A stretch of DNA of 64,000 nt from Thermanaerothrix daxensis (GCF_001306145.1 NZ_LGKO01000004.1:62001-126000); one strand, 5' to 3'; positions 34,981 through 43,966 are shown, counted from the stretch's first letter. Program-made: numbers and translations. The notes: generated from the letters alone by a model not told the origin.

Positions 34981-35323
34981 CGCTCACCCTGAAATGACTA
35001 AGATGAATGGGATGGATTTCGAGAATATACGAAGCCGGTTGTTGGGGCATATATATACCCTTCCATGGACGTGCATGGCGCACATCCACAACCCGCCCGG
35101 CACGGTTGATCCACACGACAGCAATGTCAAATCGCATGAAAAGCATGTGAATTGCTGCCTGAAAACGCCCCTCCTCGGGCTCAACAAGAAGAATGCCCTC
35201 ATAAGGGGCAAGGCGGGGGTGAAACATCAACCCTCGCAATCGTTCCCAATAACTCGAACAAACACGGACCCGCAGGGGGATTTCCAGTGGCCTGGTTAGA
35301 TTCTGGATGATACCAAGGGGCAT
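34955..35323 (-). CDS. DUF192 protein
   Basis: A 122-residue DUF192 protein: YWERLRGLMFHPRLAPYEGILL, AIHMLFMRFDIAVVWINRAGRVVDVRHARPW and ASYILEIHP. This matches the R-x-x-G-L-M-x-R and M-x-F-x-I-D-V-x-F-[IL] family pattern. Many members are exported; this one starts without a signal peptide. Function unknown. The SD GGAGGTGA is about 12 nt from the ATG, longer than usual. It overlaps the LysM-M23 gene's start. Confidence 0.85.
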   Translation of the reverse strand: MPLGIIQNLTRPLEIPLRVRVCSSYWERLRGLMFHPRLAPYEGILLVEPEEGRFQAAIHMLFMRFDIAVVWINRAGRVVDVRHARPWKGIYMPQQPASYILEIHPIHLSHFRVSDEVEITIL

Positions 35324-35351
35324 GTCAGCGCAGGCTCACCTCCCCACACAT

Positions 35352-35759
35352 TCAGGCCGAGGGCTGGCCCGAGACACTCTTCAGCACATTTTCTATACTT
35401 TCAACCAGTTCCTGGGGGTGGAAAGGTTTGGCTATATAATCATCCACCTTGGCAATGTGAAGCCCAAGCACGCGATCTATGGGCTGAGCCTTGGCAGTGA
35501 TCACAATTACCGGGATTTTGCGCGTCTCTTCGCGGTTCTTTAATTGCTGAAAGACCTCCCACCCATCTACATCCGGCATCATCAGATCCAGCAAGATTAA
35601 GTCAGGCACCTGCGCAAGGGCAACTTCCAGACCATTCCGTCCCCCTTGGGCGCCAATGACCTCATAACCCCGACGACTCAGGATTAACGTGACCAGTTCA
35701 ATCATTTCCTGGTCGTCTTCAATATATACAATGCGTTTAGGTCTTTGGTCATCCGTCAT
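35352..35759 (-). CDS. Single-domain response regulator (CheY-like)
   Basis: A 135-residue receiver domain with no output domain: RIVYIEDDQEMIELVTLILSRRGYEV (acidic pair), phospho-Asp in LILLDLMMPDVDGW, Thr in VIVITAKAQ, and Lys in DDYIAKPFHPQEL. It could relay phosphate or act by protein contact. The ATG at 35759 has GGGAG upstream. The frame is open further upstream but the promoter found at 35778-35806 supports this start. No kinase is next to it. Confidence 0.88.
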   Translation of the reverse strand: MTDDQRPKRIVYIEDDQEMIELVTLILSRRGYEVIGAQGGRNGLEVALAQVPDLILLDLMMPDVDGWEVFQQLKNREETRKIPVIVITAKAQPIDRVLGLHIAKVDDYIAKPFHPQELVESIENVLKSVSGQPSA

Positions 35760-35777
35760 GCTGCTCACTCCCTTGCA

Positions 35778-35806
35778 TATATACAAGTTTACCACATAGC
35801 ATTCAA
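35778..35806 (-). promoter_or_regulatory. Sigma-70-type promoter of the CheY-like regulator
   Basis: On the minus strand TTGAAT (35806-35801) and TATATA (35783-35778) are spaced by 17 nt. Initiation near 35771 gives a very short leader before the ATG at 35759. The rest of the 356-nt gap to 36115 shows only a weak hairpin (CCGAAA/TTTCGG, 35885-35906) and a TATAAT at 36023-36028 facing lhgO. Confidence 0.5.
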
Positions 35807-36022
35807 ATACCTGGCGGGAATGAGCCGGAGATTGGCAATGTCCGTTAAGTTCACAATAGAGTAGAGAGACAATCACTCCGTTCCCCGAAAAATAATTTAG
35901 TTTCGGTAAGGCGATTCTATTTTCACATGAATTTTGCTCATATCCTCATTATTTATGTGATCCAATGCAATTGACTGCCAATCAAGTCCCACTCATAAGG
36001 CCCGCCCCTACGTGAAACGCGC

Positions 36023-36028
36023 TATAAT
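36023..36028 (+). promoter_or_regulatory. TATAAT -10 box upstream of lhgO
   Basis: A perfect TATAAT lies 87 nt before the lhgO start. The -35 position is poor (GCCCGC). An alternative nearby is TTGACT (35971-35976) with CATAAG (35994-35999) at 17-nt spacing. One of these probably drives the gene. Confidence 0.35.
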
Positions 36029-36115
36029 CATGGTGGCGCATTTGCTACATAGCCGACCCAATAAGAAATCTTTATGGCGCCCCAATACCACCCGCTCGAG
36101 GAGGAAGTTTTCATC

Positions 36116-37339
36116 ATGATGGCGCGTTATGACATTGCAATCGTTGGAGGTGGAATCGTGGGTATGGCCACGGCGATGGCTTTGACTCGATCTAGCCGCG
36201 CTTCCCTCATCATCCTGGAAGCCGAAGATCGCCTCGCCGCTCACCAAACCGGCAATAACAGCGGAGTCATTCATTCGGGGATTTACTACAAGCCTGGCTC
36301 ATTGAAAGCCCGAAACTGCATTCAGGGGCGAGAAGCATTGTACCGCTTCTGCGAGCAATACGAAATTCCCCATGAGCGCTGTGGTAAGATCATTGTTGCC
36401 ACTCTGCCTGAAGAACTTCCTCGCCTGGAAGCACTCTATCAGCGTGGTTTAGAAAATGGACTGGCCGAGATCCGCAAACTTGGGCCGGATGAGATCAAGG
36501 ACTACGAACCTCACACCACCGGATTGGCTGCTATTTACGTCCCTTACACCGGCATTGTTGATTACATTCGCGTGACCCAGAAATACGCTGAGTTAGCCCA
36601 GGCTCAAGGTGCAGTCATTCAAACGCGTGCCCGCCTGATTGGATTCCAACGGCGAGGAGAGAACCTGATTCTTGAAACCACGGCGGGTAACTATGAGGCT
36701 CGTCATTTGATTAATTGCGCCGGCCTGCATTCCGACCGGGTAGCCCGCATGTGCGGCCTGAAGCCCGACCTACAAATTATCCCCTTCCGGGGCGAGTATT
36801 ACGATATTGTGCCTGAGCGCCAATACCTGGTCAAAAATCTGATTTACCCCGTCCCAGACCCACGCTTTCCTTTTCTAGGGGTCCATTTCACTCGGCGTGT
36901 CACCGGGGGTGTAGAGGCTGGACCCAACGCCGTACTTGCCTTTAAACGCGAAGGCTACCGCATGACGGATATTTCACTCCGCGATATTGGTGAGTACCTT
37001 TTCTTCGCCGGCTTCTGGCGCATGGGACTGAAATACTGGAAAACCGGTTTGGGTGAATTCTACCGCTCTCTCTCCAAACGTGCATTTGTGCGCGCCCTCC
37101 AGCGCCTGCTCCCCGAATTACGCGAAGAGGACGTCAAACGCGGGGGAGCGGGGGTGCGCGCCCAGGCTCTGGGACGCAATGGAGCCCTGCTCGATGACTT
37201 TAGCATCCTGGAAGCCCCGCAAATGATCCATGTCCTAAATGCGCCTTCACCCGCCGCCACCGCCTCCATTAGCATCGGTCAAACTATTGCTGAAATGGCC
37301 TTGAAATCCTTCGAAATCCCTGAACGCGAGACGGCCTGA
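36116..37339 (+). CDS. lhgO: L-2-hydroxyglutarate oxidase / dehydrogenase (LhgO)
   Basis: A 407-residue FAD-dependent oxidoreductase of the DAO family. The dinucleotide-binding motif is DIAIVGGGIVGMATAMAL. LhgO signatures are HQTGNNSGVIHSGIYYKPGSLKARNC, YEPHTTGLAAIYVPYTGIVDY, LINCAGLHSDRVARM, and FPFLGVHFTRRVTGGVEAGPNAVLAF near the flavin. It oxidises L-2-hydroxyglutarate to 2-oxoglutarate, passing electrons to the quinone pool. GAGGAGGAAG precedes the ATG at 36116; a second ATG directly follows. The 3' end abuts the convergent M1 peptidase gene. Confidence 0.92.
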   Translation: MMARYDIAIVGGGIVGMATAMALTRSSRASLIILEAEDRLAAHQTGNNSGVIHSGIYYKPGSLKARNCIQGREALYRFCEQYEIPHERCGKIIVATLPEELPRLEALYQRGLENGLAEIRKLGPDEIKDYEPHTTGLAAIYVPYTGIVDYIRVTQKYAELAQAQGAVIQTRARLIGFQRRGENLILETTAGNYEARHLINCAGLHSDRVARMCGLKPDLQIIPFRGEYYDIVPERQYLVKNLIYPVPDPRFPFLGVHFTRRVTGGVEAGPNAVLAFKREGYRMTDISLRDIGEYLFFAGFWRMGLKYWKTGLGEFYRSLSKRAFVRALQRLLPELREEDVKRGGAGVRAQALGRNGALLDDFSILEAPQMIHVLNAPSPAATASISIGQTIAEMALKSFEIPERETA

Positions 37340-38893
37340 TCAGCGGGGAAGATAGGCGCTCAAATATTGGCGAAAAATGGGCTCAAGGTCGTTCGGGGAA
37401 TGCGCATTCAGCACATCTAACAGATCTTCCGGGAAGGCAATCTTCCCGTCATAGCGTTGAGCGTATTCACGTAAGGCGGCCAGGAATGCCTCATCCCCCA
37501 TGGTTTGGCGCACTCCCTCAAAAAACTGGGCCCCGCGTAAATACACTGCGTTTCGATAGGCCTGGTATCCCGCATAATCGTAAATGCTTTGATCTATCCA
37601 TCCCCCCGGCTGATAATAGTTGACACGGTAGAACCACCACCAGGATACCAGATCGGGGTAAATGCTCTCATAGAATAGGCGCTCACTATAGGTACACAAG
37701 GCTTCATCTAACCAGGGATGCATAGCCTGATCATTTGCCACCCGAACATACCACCATTGATGCGCCGTTTCGTGAGCAGCGATCATGGTCAGATACCCCT
37801 GCGGAGTACCGTCGTACAGGTTGTAAAACCCCTTACTCAGAAAATACAGTCCATCGTATTCCATCCCATCCAGAAAATCGGCTTCTACCAGGCTAAGTTG
37901 AGGCCGCATGTAGGGAATAAACCACTGGGAATACAAATCCAGCGCCTGCGCAGTAGCCTCCAGCGCTGCCTGTCCTGCCCGCTCATTTTCTGGGAAAACA
38001 TAACCGCGCACATCCACTCCATTGACCGTCTGCTCAAACAAGCGGTATTCAGGGCTGAGGGAAAGCACAAAATTGCGCGCTCCCTGATGCTCAAAAAGAA
38101 GAGTTCCCTCCGACGTGCGCTCGATCGGAGCACTGGCCGCAACCACCCATTCACGCGTCGTTCCCTCAATCTGCAAAGTTACCTCCTGCAAAGTTACCTC
38201 AAAATCAGCCAACGGATAGACCAAATGCTCACCAAAAAATCCTGGCGTGTGAGTTAGCCATCCACCACCCTGATAAGGGGGCACATAGGGATACCAGTCC
38301 ACCAGATTCACCTGCCGCTGGGTGAAGCCAAAGATCTGGGGCTTGGCTGTGCCTGAAGGTGGAGGAATCTCTGGAAGATCCAACTGGTAAGTAACGGTAA
38401 ACTCGCTCGTACCCCCTGCGGCCACCGGGGTTACTGGCTGAAGCCACCAGACATTTACTGTATCCTGCACCAGAGTTACCGGTTTTCCATCTTGAAGCGC
38501 CTCTATCAATATAAACCCATTTGGATAACCAGCTGGCTCGATGACCAGAGGTAGTTTAGATTGGGAATCTCCTGTGTCATTGACCCAGTTTATTACAGCC
38601 TCCACCTGGGCAGTATGGGCTTCGGGATTCAGTCTTAGCCTTAGGCGATAGCGGGTTAATTCACCTTTATTTGGATACACCTCTGTAGAAGTCAGTGCAA
38701 CCGTTTCGGTCACCTCAGCCACTGGTGTAGGAGCCGGCGCCGAGGATGATAGCGATGGAGAAACAATCTCGTGAGTCTGTTTTGTTGGGGTTAACGGTGT
38801 ATCCCTAACCGTCTGGCAAGCCACCAGGCCAAGCCCCACGCTCACACCCAAACACCACCCCAAGATTGCTCGCCCAAATCGCCTCGTTAGCAT
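37340..38893 (-). CDS. M1-family metallopeptidase lipoprotein
   Basis: A 517-residue surface lipoprotein. The signal peptide ends in the lipobox GLVAC (Cys near residue 26), followed by a Ser/Thr/Pro-rich linker. An N-terminal beta-saddle domain precedes the M1 zinc motif HETAHQWWYV (HExxH) and DEALCTYSERLFYE with the third ligand Glu. The family GAMEN motif is replaced by DGMEYDGLYF, as in several divergent M1 proteins. It probably processes peptides outside the cytoplasmic membrane. The ATG at 38893 has GAGGTGG upstream. Confidence 0.87.
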   Translation of the reverse strand: MLTRRFGRAILGWCLGVSVGLGLVACQTVRDTPLTPTKQTHEIVSPSLSSSAPAPTPVAEVTETVALTSTEVYPNKGELTRYRLRLRLNPEAHTAQVEAVINWVNDTGDSQSKLPLVIEPAGYPNGFILIEALQDGKPVTLVQDTVNVWWLQPVTPVAAGGTSEFTVTYQLDLPEIPPPSGTAKPQIFGFTQRQVNLVDWYPYVPPYQGGGWLTHTPGFFGEHLVYPLADFEVTLQEVTLQIEGTTREWVVAASAPIERTSEGTLLFEHQGARNFVLSLSPEYRLFEQTVNGVDVRGYVFPENERAGQAALEATAQALDLYSQWFIPYMRPQLSLVEADFLDGMEYDGLYFLSKGFYNLYDGTPQGYLTMIAAHETAHQWWYVRVANDQAMHPWLDEALCTYSERLFYESIYPDLVSWWWFYRVNYYQPGGWIDQSIYDYAGYQAYRNAVYLRGAQFFEGVRQTMGDEAFLAALREYAQRYDGKIAFPEDLLDVLNAHSPNDLEPIFRQYLSAYLPR

Positions 38894-38931
38894 ACCCCAC
38901 CTCTCACCCAAAATTGGGGGAACATGTAGCC

Positions 38932-38960
38932 TTGACGAAGCCGACAGAGGTGCTTAAAAT
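38932..38960 (+). promoter_or_regulatory. Sigma-70-type promoter of rplY
   Basis: TTGACG (38932-38937), a 17-nt spacer and TAAAAT (38955-38960). Predicted initiation is near 38967, leaving a leader of about 94 nt. The leader includes a 6-bp hairpin at 39017-39034 (ACCTCG/CGAGGT). Confidence 0.65.
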
Positions 38961-39060
38961 CACACCCTGCGGCCAATTTAACTGGCCTATATCATACCTC
39001 AAAAAGAGCGAAGGTAACCTCGATTTACCGAGGTGAGAGGCGCTCGAAGGATGGAAAAAA

Positions 39061-39705
39061 ATGGAAAAAGTTGTATTAAAAGCCACCCGCCGAAACGTGA
39101 TTGGCAAAAAGGTTGGCGCTTTACGTCGCGCAGGTCAGCTTCCTGCGATCCTATACGGGCATCACTTTGAACCTACCCCAATTACTCTCGACCTGCACGA
39201 AGCCACTAAAGTGCTCGCTGGCCTGAAACCCTCATCCCTGGTGACCATCGAACTTGACGGCACCCAGCACGCTGCGTTGATCCGCGAGAAACAGCGCGAC
39301 TTTATCAAGGGCACACTGCTGCATGTGGATTTCCAGGTCGTTTCCCTGACCGAGAAAATTCGCGCAGATGTTTCCCTTGAGTTTGTAGGTGAGGCTCCCG
39401 CCGTGCGTGACTTCAATGGCGTCCTTATCACCAACCTCGAGGAGGTTGAAGTCTCCTGTCTGCCCCAGGACCTGCCCGAAAAGATTGTGGTGGATATCTC
39501 CGGTCTGGCCCGCGTTGGCGATGCCATTTATGTCCGTGATCTCACTTTCCCGCCCAATGTCGAGTGTCTGGAGGATCCCGATGAAGTAGTGGCAGTAATA
39601 ACGGGCGGCGCTGAAGAAGAAATGGTCGAGGGAGAAGAAGTAGGCCTGGCAGAACCCGAGGTCATCGAACGTGGTAAGAAAGAAGAAGAGGTGGAAGAGG
39701 AATAG
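39061..39705 (+). CDS. rplY: Ribosomal protein bL25 (CTC form)
   Basis: A 214-residue long-form L25. The N-terminal 5S rRNA-binding domain is present (LKATRRNVIGKKVGALRRAGQLPAILYGHHFEPTPITLD; LLHVDFQVVSLTEKI). The C-terminal CTC/TL5 beta domain is VSLEFVGEAPAVRDFNGVLITNLEEVEVSCLPQDLPEKIVVDISGL. The tail is strongly acidic (Glu-rich, about 25 residues). It binds 5S rRNA in the large subunit. It is a single-gene unit with its own promoter and a terminator. Confidence 0.95.
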   Translation: MEKVVLKATRRNVIGKKVGALRRAGQLPAILYGHHFEPTPITLDLHEATKVLAGLKPSSLVTIELDGTQHAALIREKQRDFIKGTLLHVDFQVVSLTEKIRADVSLEFVGEAPAVRDFNGVLITNLEEVEVSCLPQDLPEKIVVDISGLARVGDAIYVRDLTFPPNVECLEDPDEVVAVITGGAEEEMVEGEEVGLAEPEVIERGKKEEEVEEE

Positions 39706-39732
39706 CCTTCCCCTCTGGTCATGGTAGCCTAT

Positions 39733-39766
39733 AAAACTGGATGCCTTTCTTAGGGCATCCAGTTTT
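39733..39766. terminator. Bidirectional terminator between rplY and the nudix gene
   Basis: AAAACTGGATGCC (39733-39745) pairs perfectly with GGCATCCAGTTTT (39754-39766). This gives 13 bp with A-runs on one side and T-runs on the other in either direction. It lies between the rplY stop (39705) and the convergent nudix stop (39777). Confidence 0.85.
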
Positions 39767-39776
39767 ATTTGCGCCT

Positions 39777-40418
39777 TTATGCCGTAAGTTTTAGGGCTTT
39801 TAGCAGCAAATAAACAATGCGGGCAGAAATGCCCCAAACACGCTCCCCCTGATAGGGTGCGAAAAAGAGCACCTCGTGAAGAGTACCGTCTCCCGCGGGC
39901 AGAATCTCTCGCTCCAGGTGGTCCGGCTGAGCCAGCCAAGCCAACGGGATTGTAAAAACCTTTTCAACTTCTTCCTCAGATAATCGAAGCGACACCGGCC
40001 AGTCCATCTTACCCACCACTGGGTAAATGAGGTAATGAGTCACCGACGTAAGCAGCGGCAATTGGCCCAAAAGCGTGATCCGTGACGCCTCAACCCCAAT
40101 TTCCTCCCAGGTCTCCCGTAAAGCCGCACTCTCCACCGAAGGATCTTCTGGTTCGATCGCTCCACCCGGAAAGGCGACCTGTCCTTTGTGATTCTGCACA
40201 CGTGAACTGCGACGGGTAAAAAGCAAATGCCACTCCCCGCCTTCCCGCACCAACGGCACCAGAACCGCGGCCGGACGAAGGGACGTCCGCTGAACAAACA
40301 AGGTGGGATTCGAGGCCGACCAGGTAGATTGAAACTCAGCCAGCCGTTGCTGAATGGTCTCTAAAGTGAGGTGATTCACCGCACCGGCAGTATCAGAAAG
40401 TGGCCGCTTCGCCATCAT
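39777..40418 (-). CDS. Nudix hydrolase (CoA pyrophosphatase-like)
   Basis: A Nudix protein of about 213 aa. The Nudix box is complete (GAIEPEDPSVESAALRETWEEIGV: G-x5-E-x7-R-E-x-x-E-E-x-G). The upstream VQNHKGQVAFPGG is the UPF0035/CoA-pyrophosphatase signature seen in NudL-type enzymes. It would cleave CoA or its oxidised forms to phosphopantetheine and 3',5'-ADP. Two ATGs (40418, 40415) are plausible; both overlap the end of trmI. It is the last gene of the nifS-mnmA operon and ends at a shared terminator. Confidence 0.88.
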   Translation of the reverse strand: MMAKRPLSDTAGAVNHLTLETIQQRLAEFQSTWSASNPTLFVQRTSLRPAAVLVPLVREGGEWHLLFTRRSSRVQNHKGQVAFPGGAIEPEDPSVESAALRETWEEIGVEASRITLLGQLPLLTSVTHYLIYPVVGKMDWPVSLRLSEEEVEKVFTIPLAWLAQPDHLEREILPAGDGTLHEVLFFAPYQGERVWGISARIVYLLLKALKLTA

Positions 40419-41259
40419 CCTCGTGCGCCATTTCCATCTCTGAAAGGTGCTCTTCTGAAAGTGCTTCTGACCCTGCCTGGACGGCGCGGGCAAAGATCAG
40501 AAAACCAGTGTGAGCCACCATGCGGTCCACTGGTCGCAATCGCTCAGGTTCTGGCTTGTAATGGCGCAAAAGCACTTCGCATACCTCAATCAGATCAAAC
40601 GCTTGCGCTCTCAAGGCGGCCACCAAACGCGTTACCTGGTTCGTAGTAGGCAAAATGCTACCAAAAAATCCCCCCGGCTTAAGCGCTTGACGGGCTTGTT
40701 CCGTATAATCCTGCGGATTGGGCACATCCAGAAATACAGCATCTACCTCGCGTTCGTCAAAACCAGCCGCAATGTCCCGCAGTTTAAGGGTTACCCGTTC
40801 AGCCAGTCCCAGACGTTGCAGGTTTTTTGCCGCTAGGTTTTGCACGTCCGCGCGCACATCGTAACTGGTCACCCGCCCATGAGCGCCCACAGCAAAAGCA
40901 AATGCACAGGTAAGCGAGCCTGAGCCGGTGCCAGCCTCGAGTATGTGCTGTCCTTCGCCAATACTCATATTGACCAGGATCAGGCCAATGTCTTTCGGAT
41001 AGAGGATTTGAGTGGTCCGGGGTAACTCACGGATCAGATCGGCCAGGGAAGGCTGGAGCACCAGGAAAGTTTCTCCCATGTGACTGGCAACACGGCTTCC
41101 CCAGGGTTTTCCAATCATATCGTCATGTTTGATGATGCCACGATGGCTGTGAAATTCACCGCCTTTTTCCAGACGCAAGATGAAAGCTTTGCGCCGCGGA
41201 CTGACCAAATAAACCAGGTCACCATCTTGTACAAAAGTTGAATGAAGATTCCAGCTCAC
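40393..41259 (-). CDS. trmI: tRNA (adenine-58-N1)-methyltransferase TrmI
   Basis: A 288-residue TrmI/Gcd14-type methyltransferase. The N-terminal beta region (GDLVYLVSPRRKAFILRLEKGGEFHSHRGIIKHDDMIGKPWG) precedes the SAM motif ILEAGTGSGSLTCAFAFAVG. The region VDAVFLDVPNPQDYTEQARQALKPGG carries the catalytic/motif IV D-x-P. The correct start is the GTG at 41259, preceded by GGAGGAAAAC and overlapping the preceding gene by GTGA. A longer frame to 41412 only shadows that gene. It methylates A58 of tRNA, important in thermophiles. Confidence 0.92.
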   Translation of the reverse strand: MSWNLHSTFVQDGDLVYLVSPRRKAFILRLEKGGEFHSHRGIIKHDDMIGKPWGSRVASHMGETFLVLQPSLADLIRELPRTTQILYPKDIGLILVNMSIGEGQHILEAGTGSGSLTCAFAFAVGAHGRVTSYDVRADVQNLAAKNLQRLGLAERVTLKLRDIAAGFDEREVDAVFLDVPNPQDYTEQARQALKPGGFFGSILPTTNQVTRLVAALRAQAFDLIEVCEVLLRHYKPEPERLRPVDRMVAHTGFLIFARAVQAGSEALSEEHLSEMEMAHEDDGEAATF

Positions 41260-41537
41260 GCCCGTTTTCCTCCTTGAGGGGGTTCGACCTGGCCTAACCA
41301 ATAAGCAAGGCCAAGAAAGAGAACGCCGCCCACCAGTGCACCCCCCAGGTTGATCGGTCCAACTCGCCCTGCCGTCCAATTCAGCGCACCAGCAGCCCAG
41401 TGCCCTACCCAAAAGCCCAGGTTAGCCGCTACCAGGTACGCTATCAGTTTCACCCAGCCGCCTCCTCGCCACAAGTGAAAGAGCGCCCCCAACAGTGTGG
41501 CCATGCAAATGCCAAGCAGGATGCTTTGTATGGTCAT
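41256..41537 (-). CDS. Small three-TM hypothetical membrane protein
   Basis: An unrecognised 93-residue protein that is almost entirely hydrophobic. It has about three TM segments (ILLGICMATLLGALFHLW, LIAYLVAANLGFWVGHWAAG, GALVGGVLFLGLAYWLG). A SD AAGGAT lies 8 nt before the ATG. It is translationally coupled to trmI (GTGA overlap) and follows mnmA by 10 nt. No family identified. Confidence 0.7.
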   Translation of the reverse strand: MTIQSILLGICMATLLGALFHLWRGGGWVKLIAYLVAANLGFWVGHWAAGALNWTAGRVGPINLGGALVGGVLFLGLAYWLGQVEPPQGGKRA

Positions 41538-41547
41538 CGTTAAATCC

Positions 41548-42639
41548 TTACCTGTTCGATGCTGAAACGATAGTCCCCCCACCTACGACCACATCCCCAT
41601 CGTAAAAAACCGCGCGCTGGCCAGGTGTAATATCTCGAACCGCTTGGTCAAATTCAACCCGTACCTGTTGCGGTGTCTCCACTATGACCGTCGCAGGAAG
41701 GGGATTAGCAGTATAGCGGATCTTTACCTCGGCACGGAATCGCTCCGCTGGAGGCTCACCCAACACCCAGTTCACCGGGGCCCCATGAAGCACCGTCTTT
41801 CCCAAGTCCTCCAGGTGTCCAACAATCAGGAGATTCTGGCGAATGTCTTTGTCAATCACATAGAGGGGTCGGGAAGACGTCACCCCCAATCCCTTGCGTT
41901 GCCCGATTGTGTAAAACGCCAGCCCGTGGTGTTCGCCCAGAACCTCACCCTCACGATTGACAATCCGCCCAGGGCGGATCACCTCAGGAGCATGCCGTAC
42001 CAGAAAATCTCGGTAATCCTCTCCGGCCAGAAAACACAAATCCTGGCTCTCCGATCGCTCCGCCACCGGTAAACCGAATGCACGCGCCAGTTCGCGTACC
42101 TGAGGTTTGGTATAGCCCCCAATGGGCAATAGCGTGTGGCGCAACTCCTCCTGCCCCAACACACTGAGCACATAGGATTGATCCTTGTTGGCGTCCAGAG
42201 CGCGTAAGAGCAAAAAGCGCCCCTGCTGGTCTCGTTCAATTCGCGCATAGTGTCCGGTCGCCAACCACTGGGCGCCCAGTGAAAGGGCTTGCTGGAGCAG
42301 CAATCCCCACCGAATCTGACGATTGCAAACCAGACAGGGGTTAGGCGTCATCCCCGTCAGGTAACCCTGGATAAAGGCCCCTACCACCCATTCACGAAAT
42401 TTTTCCCTTACATCCACAACGTAAAAGGGGATCCCCAACTTGGCTGCCACACGCCGAGCCATCATCATCGCATCCGGGGTACAACAACGGTTGAGATCTT
42501 CTTTGCCCGGCTCGCTCCATAAGCGAAGCATCATCCCCGTGACATCATACCCCTGCTCGACCAACAATGCAGCAGCAACTGAGGAGTCAACGCCCCCGCT
42601 CATTGCGACCACAACCTTAGGGTTTCGATCCGGCTCCAT
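41548..42639 (-). CDS. mnmA: MnmA tRNA-specific 2-thiouridylase
   Basis: A 363-residue MnmA. The PP-loop is VVVAMSGGVDSSVAAALL, the first catalytic Cys lies in PNPCLVCNRQIRWG, and the second in SQDLCFLAG. The tRNA-binding central domain and C-terminal beta-barrel are complete (YTIGQRKGLGV; AVFYDGDVVVGGG). It thiolates U34 of Lys, Glu and Gln tRNAs, using sulfur from a cysteine desulfurase. The gene for such an enzyme is directly upstream (5-nt gap). Confidence 0.95.
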   Translation of the reverse strand: MEPDRNPKVVVAMSGGVDSSVAAALLVEQGYDVTGMMLRLWSEPGKEDLNRCCTPDAMMMARRVAAKLGIPFYVVDVREKFREWVVGAFIQGYLTGMTPNPCLVCNRQIRWGLLLQQALSLGAQWLATGHYARIERDQQGRFLLLRALDANKDQSYVLSVLGQEELRHTLLPIGGYTKPQVRELARAFGLPVAERSESQDLCFLAGEDYRDFLVRHAPEVIRPGRIVNREGEVLGEHHGLAFYTIGQRKGLGVTSSRPLYVIDKDIRQNLLIVGHLEDLGKTVLHGAPVNWVLGEPPAERFRAEVKIRYTANPLPATVIVETPQQVRVEFDQAVRDITPGQRAVFYDGDVVVGGGTIVSASNR

Positions 42640-42644
42640 GCTGA

Positions 42645-43817
42645 TTAATTCACCCTGCTAACAACCCGGCACTTCTCCACTGCTGCCGGCAGCACGCCCA
42701 AAAACCGTTCAATATGGTCTTGAGTTGTACCTCGTCCCAAGGTCACCCGTAGCCCGCCCATAGCCCACTGCGAGGTGAAGCCAATCGCCTGTAGGACCTC
42801 AGAAGGCTCCGGATTGCCCGTCTTACAAGCCGATCCTGAAGAACACGCAAAACCTGCATGGTCCAGGTACATCAGGAGTGCGTTGGCCTCAACATTCTCA
42901 AAGGCAAAGGAGGCGTGGTTGGGCAACCGTTCTATAGGATGTCCAGTCAGTCGCACGCGGGGGATGGTGTTCAATATTCCTTCAATTAAGTGATCCCGCA
43001 ATGCGCGTAAACGTTGCGTTTCCTGGTCAAGTGTTTCCAGGGTCCATTCAAGGGCCTCGGCCATGCCGACTATCAACGGCACATTCTCGGTTCCAGCGCG
43101 TAAACCCCGCTCTTGGGCGCCTCCAGTTTGAATAGGAAGAATAGACGTCCCCTGACGCACATAGAGCGCCCCAACCCCTTTGGGCCCATAGAACTTGTGG
43201 GCACCAATCGAAAGCGCTGAAACTCCTAAGGCCCTCACATCCAACCGCAGGTGTGCCACCGATTGAACAGCATCTGTGTGAAAGGGCACACCCTTCTCCG
43301 CACAAACGGCTGCAAGCTCGACAATCGGATTGAGAGTACCAATTTCATTATTCGCGTGAATAATTGAAACCAGAGCCGTACTCGAATCAATCAAGCCACG
43401 CAAGTCATCCGGATCCACACGGCCATAGGAATCCACAGGTACGTAATCCACAATGAAACCAAACACATCCTGCAACTGGCGGGCTGTTGCTGAAACTGCA
43501 TGATGCTCAACGGGCGTGATCAGAATGCGATATGCTCCGCGCCGTTGATGTTCCGCCAGCGCAATTCCGCGCAAAGCCAAATTATCACTCTCCGTCCCCC
43601 CCGAAGTGAAAATTATTTCCCTGGGTTTGGCCCCCAGTGCTCGCGCAATCCGCTCACGTGCTTCTTCCAGCGCAGCCTCGGCTTGTTGACCCTCAAAATG
43701 CACCGAGGAGGGGTTGCCAAACGTGCCCCCAAAGAAAGGCAACATTGCCCTTATGACTCGATCAGCCACCGGGGTAGTGGCAGCGTAATCCAGATAAACA
43801 CGTTCATCCCAGGTCAT
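42645..43817 (-). CDS. Cysteine desulfurase (NifS/IscS family)
   Basis: A 390-residue class V aminotransferase-fold desulfurase. PLP Lys is in SIGAHKFYGPKGVGALYVR, the PLP-stacking His in TPVEHHAVSATARQL, and the persulfide Cys in CSSGSACKTGNPEPSEVL. YLDYAATTPVADRV opens the protein. It supplies sulfur for MnmA and possibly for Fe-S and molybdenum-cofactor sulfuration in this organism. It is the first gene of the desulfurase-mnmA-TM-trmI-nudix operon. Confidence 0.93.
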   Translation of the reverse strand: MTWDERVYLDYAATTPVADRVIRAMLPFFGGTFGNPSSVHFEGQQAEAALEEARERIARALGAKPREIIFTSGGTESDNLALRGIALAEHQRRGAYRILITPVEHHAVSATARQLQDVFGFIVDYVPVDSYGRVDPDDLRGLIDSSTALVSIIHANNEIGTLNPIVELAAVCAEKGVPFHTDAVQSVAHLRLDVRALGVSALSIGAHKFYGPKGVGALYVRQGTSILPIQTGGAQERGLRAGTENVPLIVGMAEALEWTLETLDQETQRLRALRDHLIEGILNTIPRVRLTGHPIERLPNHASFAFENVEANALLMYLDHAGFACSSGSACKTGNPEPSEVLQAIGFTSQWAMGGLRVTLGRGTTQDHIERFLGVLPAAVEKCRVVSRVN

Positions 43818-43868
43818 CTCTCGCTCCAGATAACGCTAAAATCAGCACTTCGTCTCTGATAACTCCCG

Positions 43869-43877
43869 ATTATAGCA
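43869..43877 (-). promoter_or_regulatory. Extended -10 promoter for the cysteine desulfurase operon
   Basis: On the minus strand TGCTATAAT is a perfect extended -10 element. The -35 region is weak, as is usual for that class. It faces away from the GT4 gene promoter in the 149-nt divergent gap. Confidence 0.5.
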
Positions 43878-43915
43878 CGAGATGTTTCGATCCCCTGGCG
43901 TTCATAAGAAGCCAT

Positions 43916-43945
43916 TTGACAAAAGATTTAATTTCACGATAAACT
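43916..43945 (+). promoter_or_regulatory. Sigma-70-type promoter of the glucosylglycerate operon
   Basis: TTGACA (43916-43921) is a consensus -35; TAAACT (43940-43945) follows after 18 nt. The SD GAGGAG precedes the ATG at 43967. It is divergent to the cysteine desulfurase promoter. Confidence 0.5.
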
Positions 43946-43966
43946 CTCAATAGTGAGGAGATCATC

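Noticed and set aside
41260-41412. N-terminal extension of trmI
   Set aside because: The extra 51 residues are low-complexity shadow of the small membrane gene. The GTG at 41259 has a strong SD and the expected family N-terminus.
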